Source: Euglena gracilis
Taxonomy: Eukaryota > Euglenozoa > Euglenophyceae > Euglenales > Euglenaceae
Assembly: GCA_900893395.1 (NCBI GenBank)
Contig: CAAHFI011641921.1
Coordinates: 1-32,014, forward strand
DNA: 32,014 bases
Reading direction: 5' to 3'
Shown here one piece after another: positions 18,750 to 26,954 of the stretch; position 1 is the first letter of the stretch, and each line of letters starts with the position of its first letter. A program made the position numbers and the translations under genes. Under the pieces are notes generated by a model that was not told the origin of the DNA, did no database searches, and saw only the letters and a program-made list of their open reading frames with translations.

Positions 18750-20882
18750 TTAATTTTCGAATTCGAAGGTGGTGACCAGGTTAAAACTCCGTGTTTTTTT
18801 TAAAGAAAATGTCATCCTTTTACGGTAAATTCCCAACCGATCGGCCTCCTGCATAACGTGGTCGTACTTCTCTTCTTCGATCGTTTTGGGAAACCGATCG
18901 GTCGAACGGTGTTTCACAACGAAAAGATCGACCGTCAGCGTCCGCATGTGGGACGGCAGACTGTGATGCGAGCAGGCGCGGAGGGCCCGCCCCAGACGTT
19001 GTTGAACCAGGGCGGCGGAGGGCAGTTCCATTCCCTTTGACAGGTCTGCGAGCACGATGCGACGCACCCCGAGGAAGCTGACACCCTCCGAAAAATCCTC
19101 TGCGGCGGCCACGAGGAAGGCGCCACCGGGACGCGCGGGATCCGGATCCGCGCCGTTGAACAGGCCGATGGTGCGGTTGGATTCCGCCCGGTGCGCCTCC
19201 GCGGCCGCCCCGCCCTTGCTGGGCACGGGTTCTTTGCCGAGTACGAAGGGATCCAGTCCCCGCAGTCGCAGGAGCCGGACGAGGGGGGTGAGACCGTTCT
19301 CGCGATAAATGAGGACGACGGTTTTGAGGTTGACCGCCACCACGGATCCCACGATCGCGGCCAGTTTAGGGGCCAGGTCGGCGGCGTCCTCCCAAGCGAT
19401 GTTTACCGATTGAAGGGCCGCAATCTCCTCCGCCCGGCTCGCGTACACGGTGGTCTCGACGTTGGCCAGGTAGGAGCGGCAAATGTGTACGGGATCCGTT
19501 CGCCCGAGGCAGGGAATGGAGTGGTCGGCTTCGATGACGTGGAGTGGATTACTGGCCTTCTTCGTGGGTTTTGTCGCCGTGGGCTTCGCATTCGCCTTCG
19601 CTTTGGTCGCGGCGGCGATTTTGGCGTTCGGGGCGTGGAATCGATCGTGGCGATGGAAGAGTGGGAGGCGCACACCGAAGCGGCGGTATTTGTATTCGTC
19701 CCAGAGAACGGTGCCCTCGAGGAACACCTCGGTGATGCGCGGGACCCCGTTCGATTGCAGATTGTAGACGTTGGCAAACATCCCGGGCGGACGGTCCATC
19801 AACCAACTGACGAAACCCTCATCGCCGCGTTTGCGATTTTCGGCGCCCTTGGTCAGTTTCATGATGTTCTGCGCGTCGGCCAGCGGGTTCTCCGCGGAGG
19901 CCCGGAGCACCGGTGTGGCGGTGAACAGTACGACAACGGAATTCCGAGCCTCGATGATCCGGGTCCGCAGCGGCTCCAGGGCGTCGGGCGGCGTCGCCGG
20001 CGGTAGCACGTTGTGTGCCTCGTCGACCAGCACGATGGTTCGCCGGAGACACGTCGTCCCGGACCGTTCCACGTAACCGGGGTGGTAGTGCGGCGGCCAG
20101 TTCATCACGGTGTTCTTGAGGATGGTTTCGCCGGCGGCGTCCGCGAACGTAAAGGCGCGCAGCGGAGCGGCCAGACCGGACCCCTTGGTGGTGCCCGTGT
20201 TTACGGGCCAGGTTTCCATGAATTGGCGGACGCGCCGGAGATAGGTTGCGCGACGGTCGTTCAGCTCGCGGCGGGCGCTGTCACCGAGGGAGTCCTCGTT
20301 GTCGTCGTCGGCGTCTTCGGGCCAGGCCTCGTCCGGAAAGAGGCTTCGGAAGTGATGCATGTAGCGATTCGGTGTGGTTGCAAACTCACGATAGAAATTG
20401 TCGACCAGTTCAGTATTGGGAAAAAGGATGATCTTCGGCCAATCGATCTCGAAGTAATTGTCCAACACGCGCAACATGCCGATGGTCTTGCCCATGCCTA
20501 ACTGCCACGCAACGAGCAAGCGTCGGATCGGCGTCCGGGGGTGAACCAACCACGCCAATACACGCTGATACAGACGATCCTTCTTCCCGTTTCCACAGGC
20601 CATGGCGGGGTCGAGATCGGCCTTGGCGAGAAGGGTTTCGACATAGTCGTTGAACCCGGGTTCTCCGGGCTCCAATTTCCAAACCACCGGGTAGCCGTTC
20701 CGCACGTCCTTGTCGGACGTTTGCTTTGCCGCGGTAGCCGCGCCCTTGGCGGTCGTATTATCGAATACACAGCGACACACCGCGCACCCTTTTCTTGACA
20801 GTCGTTGTCGATATGACAGGGAAGAGATTCCTTTGGTTTCGCACGCGAAAACAGGCGTTTGATGGGTCCTAAAAATTCCCAT
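18750..20882 (-). CDS. Giant-virus D6/D11-type superfamily 2 helicase, apparently whole
   Basis: The gene runs 710 codons from an ATG at 20882. Walker A is QLGMGKT (residues 127-133), preceded by RLLVAW. Motif Ia is IILFPNTELV, motif II is VDEAH (286-290), motif III is LFTATP (319-324). The C-terminal RecA-like half carries DFSEGVSFLG (about 596-605) and motif VI QRLGRALR (about 628-635), followed by ACSHHSLP. The block SEG..-GRA.R-CSH..LP is characteristic of the helicase/ATPase family of poxvirus D6 (early transcription factor small subunit) and D11 (NPH-I), found throughout nucleocytoplasmic DNA viruses and packed in virions for early transcription. Residues 420-450 form a Lys/Ala-rich linker, and three N-terminal cysteines (33, 36, 38) might bind metal. 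It looks whole, so it is either a recent insertion or under selection. Confidence 0.93.
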   Translation of the reverse strand: MGIFRTHQTPVFACETKGISSLSYRQRLSRKGCAVCRCVFDNTTAKGAATAAKQTSDKDVRNGYPVVWKLEPGEPGFNDYVETLLAKADLDPAMACGNGKKDRLYQRVLAWLVHPRTPIRRLLVAWQLGMGKTIGMLRVLDNYFEIDWPKIILFPNTELVDNFYREFATTPNRYMHHFRSLFPDEAWPEDADDDNEDSLGDSARRELNDRRATYLRRVRQFMETWPVNTGTTKGSGLAAPLRAFTFADAAGETILKNTVMNWPPHYHPGYVERSGTTCLRRTIVLVDEAHNVLPPATPPDALEPLRTRIIEARNSVVVLFTATPVLRASAENPLADAQNIMKLTKGAENRKRGDEGFVSWLMDRPPGMFANVYNLQSNGVPRITEVFLEGTVLWDEYKYRRFGVRLPLFHRHDRFHAPNAKIAAATKAKANAKPTATKPTKKASNPLHVIEADHSIPCLGRTDPVHICRSYLANVETTVYASRAEEIAALQSVNIAWEDAADLAPKLAAIVGSVVAVNLKTVVLIYRENGLTPLVRLLRLRGLDPFVLGKEPVPSKGGAAAEAHRAESNRTIGLFNGADPDPARPGGAFLVAAAEDFSEGVSFLGVRRIVLADLSKGMELPSAALVQQRLGRALRACSHHSLPSHMRTLTVDLFVVKHRSTDRFPKTIEEEKYDHVMQEADRLGIYRKRMTFSLKKTRSFNLVTTFEFEN

Positions 20883-21155
20883 TTTTGTCGCGCCGGCGTG
20901 GATGTTTTTTTGGCGGATTTTGTATCACGTCCGCGGGCAATTTTTTTTTGCGTGCCGGTGTTTTTGGGCTGGCTTTGGGTGGGCGCGGCATTCAGGAAAT
21001 TATTTCCCTCTGTTTTTTTTTGTTCTTTCCTTTTTTTTTCCCTCGAATTTGCCTTTTGTTTTTTCTAATTTTTTTATAATTTTTCGAATAGGTTTGTCGG
21101 TTTTAAAGATTAAAAAAAATTGTCAGGTTTTCTAAGTTGACACTCAAAAGAACCG
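20883..21155. promoter_or_regulatory. T-rich spacer between divergent genes
   Basis: The helicase starts leftwards at 20882 and the membrane protein gene rightwards beyond 21150. The space holds several T runs of 8-9 and a less AT-rich part near the helicase start. It must contain both upstream regions, but I see no defined motif. Confidence 0.4.
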
Positions 21156-21277
21156 ATGTCAAAAGGGATCGAGAGAGAGCCGACCGATGTCGTAGATATC
21201 GGGATTCCACAAAAGCATTCTTTAAACTGTTTCGGGAGAACGACGAAGACGATTCCGGTACATCTCGCACGGAAGGG

Positions 21278-22078
21278 ATGGTGGCGCAATTTTGGAAGAT
21301 GATATCGAGGACACAAGATGAAGAAGATTCGGCCGCGCTATTTCCTGAGGTGTGCTTGTCGTACGAATCCGACGCTGGGCGGAATCCATTCCCGAACAGC
21401 CAACGTCAGACGGATGATGGCACCGCGATGATGACGATGATGATGATGGTGTTAACGATCACACCGTCGACCGTATCGGAAATTGTCGACGCGACAACAA
21501 CGCCACGTTTTTTGCCCGTTGCTAGCCGGCGCGGCGGGCCCCGTCGACCGCGCAACCCTTTTCTCCCGGCGATGAGCACTATGGTGACGTACCAACCAAC
21601 ACGACCACCAATGGTCCCACCGTCCGTGGCGGTCGGTGACGCACCACAGTGGACGACGATGATTGCCGCCTACGAATGGCGCATTCAGCAGTTGGAATGG
21701 CAATTAACCCTCCTGCGGAATTCTGTGGGCCAGGTGTCCGCGTTGTCTGTGTCGTCATCGTCGTCGATGTTGATGCCGCCGCCACCGCCGGAGAAGACGA
21801 CGGCGGCGGTGATTGGCGGCCCGCGTTCCTGGCTACAACCGATCACCCAATGTTTCCGGTGGTCATACAGCATGGCATCGGTGGTGCTCTATGTATTTTT
21901 GTTTCTGTTGACCGCAGTTGTTTGTGGTGGACAGATCCGTGGTATTTTGATTTTCGCGGTGTCCCTCTTATCCCCCCCCCCTTCGTCGTATATAAATGAG
22001 AGGATACGCTCGATCGGGTCACCGCGAAAGCATCGGAGGCGTGCGCACCACTCGCCGCAAGCGCCCATTTGTTCATGA
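21278..22078 (+). CDS. Virus-type protein with coiled coil and C-terminal membrane segment
   Basis: The first ATG in frame is at 21278 (about 266 residues); the frame is open upstream to 21137, so a non-AUG or earlier start is possible. Numbered from 21137, residues 130-170 are Pro/Arg-rich, 173-200 form a likely amphipathic helix or short coiled coil (YEWRIQQLEWQLTLLR), 205-225 are Ser and Pro-rich, and 246-265 (MASVVLYVFLFLLTAVVCGG) form a strong membrane helix followed by a second hydrophobic patch and a basic tail. This layout fits a tail-anchored or virion membrane protein. No family is recognisable. The Met/Asp-codon repeat near 21425-21450 is a simple-sequence tract. The island position and GC-rich codon use put it with the virus-like genes. 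Confidence 0.6.
   Translation: MVAQFWKMISRTQDEEDSAALFPEVCLSYESDAGRNPFPNSQRQTDDGTAMMTMMMMVLTITPSTVSEIVDATTTPRFLPVASRRGGPRRPRNPFLPAMSTMVTYQPTRPPMVPPSVAVGDAPQWTTMIAAYEWRIQQLEWQLTLLRNSVGQVSALSVSSSSSMLMPPPPPEKTTAAVIGGPRSWLQPITQCFRWSYSMASVVLYVFLFLLTAVVCGGQIRGILIFAVSLLSPPPSSYINERIRSIGSPRKHRRRAHHSPQAPICS
21989..21997 (+). promoter_or_regulatory. TATA-like box
   Basis: TATATAAAT stands out inside GC-rich DNA, 78 bases before the ATG at 22075. It overlaps the end of the membrane protein gene. It is a plausible promoter for the small gene at 22075. Confidence 0.35.
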
Positions 22079-22221
22079 CAGATATACGAGAGAGCCTGTT
22101 TGCCATCGCGGAGTGGGCTCCGACCATCGAGCGTCTGCTTCCGATGTGGTTTGTCACACAGGGAATTGCGAACCCGGTTGCAGGGTTGGCAAACGTCCTC
22201 GGAGGTGGGTGGCCATTTTAG
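22075..22221 (+). CDS. Small hypothetical protein, 48 residues
   Basis: ATG to TAG with GC-rich third positions. The peptide begins MTDIRESLFAIAEWAPTIER and ends with a hydrophobic glycine-rich part (GIANPVAGLANVLGGGWPF). It overlaps the stop of the upstream membrane protein by a few bases and has a TATA-like word 78 bases upstream. No family is recognisable. Being short, it may be a chance frame, but composition and placement favour a gene. Confidence 0.45.
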   Translation: MTDIRESLFAIAEWAPTIERLLPMWFVTQGIANPVAGLANVLGGGWPF

Positions 22222-22306
22222 CCGATCGTTGTTTTTTTTTCTGTAAAACAGGTCATTAAAAAAGGGAAAAAAGGGGATTTGGATCCTATTCACTCATTCA
22301 CGAACG

Positions 22307-23043
22307 ATGACCTCAACGATGATGATCGACGTAAAACCCGTGTTACAAGTGGGTTTTCCGCTGTCCAGTCTGTTTGGTAGCACACCGAAAAAACCCAAAA
22401 AAAAGACGAAAAAATAAAAGAAAGGGAAAGCGACGGGTAGCACCGCCGCCGCCAAGGAAAAAAAAAGCAGAAAATGATTGCGGCCAAAGCAAAAGCCAAG
22501 GAAAAGATGGCGATAACCAAGGAAAAATCCAAGGAAAAGATGGCGGAAACCAAGGAAAAAATCAAACAAAAAAAGGCCGATCGCGCCCAGTCAAAGGAGA
22601 ATTCCGATTCCGAAGAAGAAAATACGACCGAGGGCGGTTGGAGGTCTAAGTTTTTAAATCTTTTCGGAGGAGGAGGAGGAGGAGGTAGTCCCGGAACCGC
22701 GGGGGCCGACGATGATGATGAGAGCATGTCTTCCAATCATCCGGATTCCGAATCCAACGACGCAAACACGGATGACAGTGCGTCGTCGTCATCGACGTCG
22801 AAGTGGGGGTTGGGCAGCCTCTTCAAAAAGAAAACGGAACCCGCGGTTCAGCGGTTGATAACCCCTCCGTCGTCGGTCGGTGCTGTGCGGCGGCATCGAC
22901 AAGAAAAAACCGTATTCGTCGACGTTGTATCGTCATCGTCGTCCCCGGGCCGTCACCACGAAAGACGGCCCAAGCGGAATCACCTATGTACCTTTCTACA
23001 AGGCAACGGACAACCCAGACAGGCTGAGTGGGCCTCCCAGTAG
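22307..23043 (+). pseudogene. Lys-rich then Ser/Asp-rich virus-type gene remnant
   Basis: A short peptide with VLQVGFPLSSLFGSTPKK at 22307 is followed from 22474 by a 189-codon frame. The second begins with Ala/Lys/Glu repeats (KEKMAITKEKSKEKMAETKE), likely a charged helix, continues with FLNLFGGGGGGG, and then Asp- and Ser-rich stretches and KWGLGSLFKKK. The words LSSLFGS and LGSLFKK recur. Such charged, low-complexity proteins are often virion core or DNA-binding proteins, but nothing specific is recognisable. Homopolymer-rich and apparently broken, with perhaps one or two breaks. Confidence 0.45.
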
Positions 23044-23079
23044 GACCTCATCCTTCCCTACGAACGGGTCCGCCCCTTC

Positions 23080-23673
23080 ATGCACCGCCTCTGCACGGCA
23101 CTGCCCGAGCTGCGTCGGTTTAAGGTCCGCGGTCCGGATGCGTTCTGGTCCGCCATGTGTTCCATGACCACCCCGTTCGCTTTTGCGCGTGGACTGGAAA
23201 AATTTGAATTCGCCTTTCAGGTTGCCAATACGCAACTGGGATGGGAGGATTCGGCCCACCTTTGGAACCAATTGCACGGGTTCTCCAATCTGAAGCATTT
23301 GACCGTCCGAATCCCCCAGTACCAGGCGCGATCGAACTTCTATCTCTCATCGTCCGTTTCGCGGAAAGGTGATAACCGTGCGGCGGTAGAACGGCTTTGT
23401 TTGGATGTCAATTTTTCCGGGAAGACGGCCGACGCCGAACATTTTCAACGGTCGGTGGTATGTCTTCCGGCCTTTGCCGAACGTCTGGATATCTGTCTTG
23501 CGATGCCCGCAGTTCCTTGGTCGGCGGGTGACCTGACCGTGGTCCTCAAACCACTCATTTCCCGAGGCGTGTCGCGGAATGGTCGTTGGCCGGTGGTGCA
23601 AGTCAGTGTGACAGAAAACGAAGAGAAGGAAACCACCACCGCGACGAAAGAGGCCGATGACAAAGCTCTATGA
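23080..23673 (+). CDS. LRR-like virus-type protein, possibly partial
   Basis: About 197 codons of GC-rich sequence from the ATG at 23080. Leucine-rich segments recur (LCTALPELRRFKV, FSNLKHLTVRIPQY, VERLCLDVNF, FAERLDICLAMP), with the LxxLxLxL rhythm of degenerate leucine-rich repeats. That resembles the body of the F-box-like protein at 12932. No F-box lies within this frame. The end is Glu/Thr/Lys-rich. The coding look begins slightly upstream of the ATG, so the gene may be incomplete at the start. A substrate-binding role is inference only. Confidence 0.55.
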   Translation: MHRLCTALPELRRFKVRGPDAFWSAMCSMTTPFAFARGLEKFEFAFQVANTQLGWEDSAHLWNQLHGFSNLKHLTVRIPQYQARSNFYLSSSVSRKGDNRAAVERLCLDVNFSGKTADAEHFQRSVVCLPAFAERLDICLAMPAVPWSAGDLTVVLKPLISRGVSRNGRWPVVQVSVTENEEKETTTATKEADDKAL

Positions 23674-23828
23674 ATGCATTGATAACGGCGTGCGTTGCGG
23701 TGCGGAGTACCGTAAGTCAGCGGCTCGGTATCCTGATGCCAACGGGGATGCACTACCAACCGAAACTGCCACCCAATGTTTTCCTGGCCAATCGCTCGGA
23801 CGTCACGTGTTGCAACAAAGACCAATGA
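23670..23828 (+). CDS. Small hypothetical protein, 52 residues
   Basis: The ATG overlaps the stop of the LRR-like gene as ATGA (23670-23673). The peptide begins MNALITACVAVRSTVSQRLG and contains PKLPPNVFLANRSDV. Third-position composition is GC-rich. A longer frame at 23657-23953 overlaps it but runs into AT-rich DNA and looks like a shadow. Function unknown. Confidence 0.35.
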   Translation: MNALITACVAVRSTVSQRLGILMPTGMHYQPKLPPNVFLANRSDVTCCNKDQ

Positions 23829-24005
23829 CGATGGCCGCGATCAACGGCGCGCGTGATGCCTTTCGAATTTTAATTTTATTGTTTTACCCCAATTTTCCCT
23901 TTTCGTTTGCTTGGGGGCTGATAGTTAAGCCACCAACCGCTCTATCAAATTAAAAGAGAAAGACAAACCACCCGGAGGCAAAGAAGAAAAAAAAAACTCT
24001 GTGTA

Positions 24006-24740
24006 ATGCTGACACTACGCGCCTCCACCGTTGAGACCGAAGCCAACGATACCAAATCTTCCATTTCGGCGGGCAGTCTTGGCCGCCGCCACCGCAACCG
24101 GGCCAAGCAATCGTCGCATACCCTTTCACGCGGAGAGATAAAGCGACTGGCACGGCGCGGAGGGGTCCGGCGCATGGGCGCGGAGGTTTCAAACGCCATG
24201 AGCGGAGCATTGCGTACGTTCCTCACCGCCGTCATCAAGGAGGCGGTGACGTTCTGTGAACACTCGCGGCGCCGAACGGTGTTTGCCCGGGACGTTGTGA
24301 TGGCCCTGAAGCGCGCGGGCAATTCTTCCTGGCACACCATTCTGTACGGATTCGACGACGGTGACAGCGGCGCGGGGCGGACAAGTCGTCCGCGCCGCCG
24401 CAACAAAAAGCCAACGTTGCGACGGCGCCCGTTGACATCGGGCCGATTTTGGGCGCAGACCCGGACGACTGTGACGCGGGTGCGGTTCCTACTACTGCTG
24501 CTCCCCCCGACGCTGCAACGGAGGATTAAAAGAACTCAATCGTTGCACCACCGTCGTCGTCGTCGCCCCGGGAGGATGATGATCTTTCCGCCTCCACAGA
24601 GGACAATGCCGCACATCAGATTGTGGTTGAACCGCCGTTGCTGGCCGACGACGGTGCTTACCCACCACCGCCTAGCTCAGCTGCTGATTTACCGTTCGTA
24701 CCCACCAACGACGGCGACCATCAGATTGTGGATTCATGAT
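24006..24740 (+). pseudogene. Divergent histone H4 gene; fold whole, region after it looks broken
   Basis: Residues 40-116 from the ATG at 24006 align with histone H4. LARRGGVRR matches H4 LARRGGVKR. FLTAVIKEAVTFCEHSRRRT matches [30 protein letters not shown] and LYGF match DVVYALKRQG and LYGF. The N-tail lacks the usual acetylatable GKGGKGLGK but keeps a basic patch (GRRHRNRAK), and about five residues are inserted before LYGF. H4 pairs with H3 in nucleosomes; none of H3, H2A or H2B is visible here. Viral histones occur in marseilleviruses, medusavirus and others. Neighbour genes are virus-like, and no canonical host H4 is this diverged, so a viral origin is likely. The histone fold (24006-24353) looks whole; the part downstream looks broken, with about one or two breaks. 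Confidence 0.9.
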
Positions 24741-24800
24741 CACAAGTTTTTTTTTTGTTTTGCGTTTGCGTATTTTTTTGCAAACGACCGACCGCATTAC

Positions 24801-25241
24801 TTACTTGATCTTCTGCCTCTTGGGTGGCACGTACGTTTGGATGCGTTCGACGTAATTTTGCGTTGTCATGGTGATTGTCTGCTCGTACAGGGTCTTCTCC
24901 GGGACGGTGCACTCCCAACGCTTGGCGTCTTCCAGGCGTTGGATCAGGTTGTCGAGGCTCTGTTGAAAGTTGTCGTCCGCCTTTTCCTTGGATGGTTCGA
25001 AGGCGAACAGCACGGTCAGTAGCTCCACCACAATCCCAACCTTCCACTGGTCGCCTCGCCTTGCTTTCATGGCCTCCAATTGTTTAACGAACTCTCTTTG
25101 AAACGTTTCGACCTTGGTGTCGGGATTCTCAAGGAGTTGAATGATCATTTTCTGCTCTTGGTCATCCCAGGGACTCTGGTAAATGATTTCCATTACCTCT
25201 TCGACTTTTTTGGCAATCAACGTTTCATAATCGGTGTTCAT
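24801..25241 (-). CDS. Helical protein, member 1 of an adjacent paralogous pair
   Basis: The gene runs 146 codons, ATG at 25241 to TAA. The sequence is almost entirely predicted helix: KKVEEVMEIIYQS, EQKMIIQLLE, FQREFVKQLEAMKA, VGIVVELLTVLFAF, FQQSLDNLIQRLEDAK. It ends with a basic PPKRQKIK that could be a nuclear signal. Spacing of helices parallels the protein at 25336-25974, suggesting tandem duplication (see that entry). It converges with the histone H4 gene on the other strand. No family is recognisable. It appears whole. Confidence 0.75.
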   Translation of the reverse strand: MNTDYETLIAKKVEEVMEIIYQSPWDDQEQKMIIQLLENPDTKVETFQREFVKQLEAMKARRGDQWKVGIVVELLTVLFAFEPSKEKADDNFQQSLDNLIQRLEDAKRWECTVPEKTLYEQTITMTTQNYVERIQTYVPPKRQKIK

Positions 25242-25335
25242 CGTAATCGGTGTTACTTTCGGAGGTCAAAGGTTTTTTCTTTCCTTCCATCCGCCGACAA
25301 GAAAAAAAAATTAAATTTTGCGACCTCGTAACCTA

Positions 25336-25974
25336 CTACGAATCATCGGAAAACGGGAATGATGGTTGCGGCGATGGAACATCGTCGCGTTCGTAGTAGT
25401 CCGAAGGAGAATTTTGTTTCGACGATCGATCGACGCCAACGGAGGCTTGCTTTTTCGATTGCCATCGCTTGATCGAATCGAGAACACGATTCCTGGTCCC
25501 CGCGCAGTCGTTGGCCGGCAAAACCTGCGGCGCGGGAAGATTTTTGGAGGCTTCGTTCAGTTGCATGACCGCGGCGTGGAACGTCTTTCCCTTTTCGCTG
25601 TTCAGGGTGAGATTGTCCTCACCACACAGCAGGGTTCGAAGCAGCATGAAGATCAGATTGGATGGTTCCTCGGGCATCATTTCGAAATATTCCCGCATTT
25701 TGCCCTGAAACTTAATCAGAAAGGCACTGCGGTTACCGTTCGTGTCCTTGTTGGCTTCCACAATGAAGCTGATCAGATTGGTGCGTTCTCCTTCCGACAG
25801 TGTCATCGTCTCGTATGCCCTTTCCAGTGAAGTGAAAAACTCCTCCTGGGGATCACCGCTGACAATCGTTGATTGAACGCTGCTGGGCGCTCTCACAGAT
25901 TCCCTCAACGTCCTTTCGTTTGACGTTGAAGATATAGAAGAATTTGCGAAGGGAGGCATTGACATCGTACTCAT
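25336..25974 (-). CDS. Helical protein, member 2 of an adjacent paralogous pair
   Basis: The gene runs 212 codons from the ATG at 25974. A Ser/Thr-rich N-terminus (about 45 residues) precedes a helical core: FFTSLERAYETM, ERTNLISFIVEANKD, AFLIKFQGKMREYFEMM, NLIFMLLRTLLCGED, GKTFHAAVMQLNEASKNL. The order, spacing and hydrophobic pattern match the core of the 24801-25241 protein. The tail is Ser/Asp/Pro-rich and probably disordered. Both genes face the same way about 95 bases apart and could be co-expressed. Function unknown; it appears whole. Confidence 0.75.
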   Translation of the reverse strand: MSTMSMPPFANSSISSTSNERTLRESVRAPSSVQSTIVSGDPQEEFFTSLERAYETMTLSEGERTNLISFIVEANKDTNGNRSAFLIKFQGKMREYFEMMPEEPSNLIFMLLRTLLCGEDNLTLNSEKGKTFHAAVMQLNEASKNLPAPQVLPANDCAGTRNRVLDSIKRWQSKKQASVGVDRSSKQNSPSDYYERDDVPSPQPSFPFSDDS

Positions 25975-26064
25975 TGCAAGTTTTCTATTTTTTTTGTTTT
26001 TTCTCCTTCATTTTTTTTCTTCTTTCACAGCCAACCAAAATCTTTTTTTTCTCCTCTGCTTGTC

Positions 26065-26376
26065 ATGTCGAACGCCGTGCTCTCGACCGCGGTGGGTGTC
26101 CCGGCGGACGACTACGAGTACGTCGATGAAAATGATCCCCGGTTGGAACTCATCCGCTGTTTCCTCTGCGTATGTGACGTGTCATTCGACAAACGGACCC
26201 ATCACATACCTCTGCCAGTCACCGTCCACTGGGCCTCCTCCGATCTCGTTAGAACCCAAACCACATTAAAGATTATGGTGGATGTATCTGAGGTATTTGA
26301 AGTCTCAAACGCCCATCATGAAAACATTTGGAATCTCGGTACCGGTAAATCCCTCACCCCTCCCCTATCCAAATGA
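26065..26376 (+). pseudogene. Relative of gene Y, truncated
   Basis: The ATG at 26065 follows a T-rich leader. The peptide starts MSNAVLSTAVGVPADDYEYV and contains LELIRCFLCVCDVSF, HWASSDLVRTQ and VDVSEVFEVSNAHHEN. The SEVFEV.N.H.E segment matches gene Y at 12029-12742 (SEVFEVTNVHRES). In gene Y at least 100 further residues follow that point, but here the similarity ends near 26335 and the sequence turns AT-rich before a MITE. It is therefore a truncated member of a family with no known domain. It closes the right edge of the virus-like island. Confidence 0.5.
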
Positions 26377-26426
26377 CACTGGCTTCAAAAATACAATCTA
26401 TTTATATAAAAAAAAAGAACTGGGTA

Positions 26427-26823
26427 TTGTGATTTTACTCAATTACTGAGAACATAATCGTCCAGATAGTGTGAAAAACAAAAGAATGCCCTGTGAAGTA
26501 TTACATTCTGCATTTGTATAAATTCCAGTAATGAAATACGACACTGAAATCGTAGTTTCATACTTTTTTTATGGTTTCCTTTGCAAGGTGAGACTTTCGG
26601 CCTTACAATACAAATTAAAGAAAACAAAATGATATCTCTTGAAAGTTTGGACAGTTGTTTCGATTGTTTCTTTCGAAACCACATTCTAAAATTGGTACAT
26701 CAGAGATCCTTTGAGTGCGTTCTCCGAATCAATAGGTAAATGAGATCAGAAATTTTTTTGATTCTTACAGAGTGAACCTTCCTACGACTTTCAGTGTCGC
26801 ACCACAAAGTGGGAAAGTTACAG
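26427..26823 (-). mobile_element. MITE-A with a nested MITE-B
   Basis: The outer element runs from TTGTGATTTTACTCAATTAC to GGGAAAGTTACAG with TA on both sides (26425-26426 and 26824-26825). Its interior is split by a MITE-B at 26532-26806. The outer ends are more diverged than those of 2212 or 29056, as expected for an older insertion. Confidence 0.8.
26532..26806 (-). mobile_element. MITE-B, nested copy
   Basis: This 275-base copy starts TGAAATACGACACTGAAATC and ends TTTCAGTGTCGCACCACA. It lies within the MITE-A above, so MITE-B was active after that MITE-A had inserted. Confidence 0.85.
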
Positions 26824-26954
26824 TAGGAAAGGATGACTTATTGTGATATGTTATGACATCTTTCCATCCCACAGGCACCAATTGCGAAACAAAGCTCTCA
26901 ATTCACTGATGGACGAAGAAATCATAACGGATGGACCGAAAAGGGTGAACAAAA

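Noticed and set aside
19191-20006. Plus-strand open frame of 271 codons
   Set aside because: It lies antisense within the helicase gene; long antisense frames are expected in GC-rich coding DNA.
24801-25022. Plus-strand open frame continuing far beyond the histone fold
   Set aside because: Here it runs antisense to a convincing minus-strand helical protein gene and has no family signal of its own.
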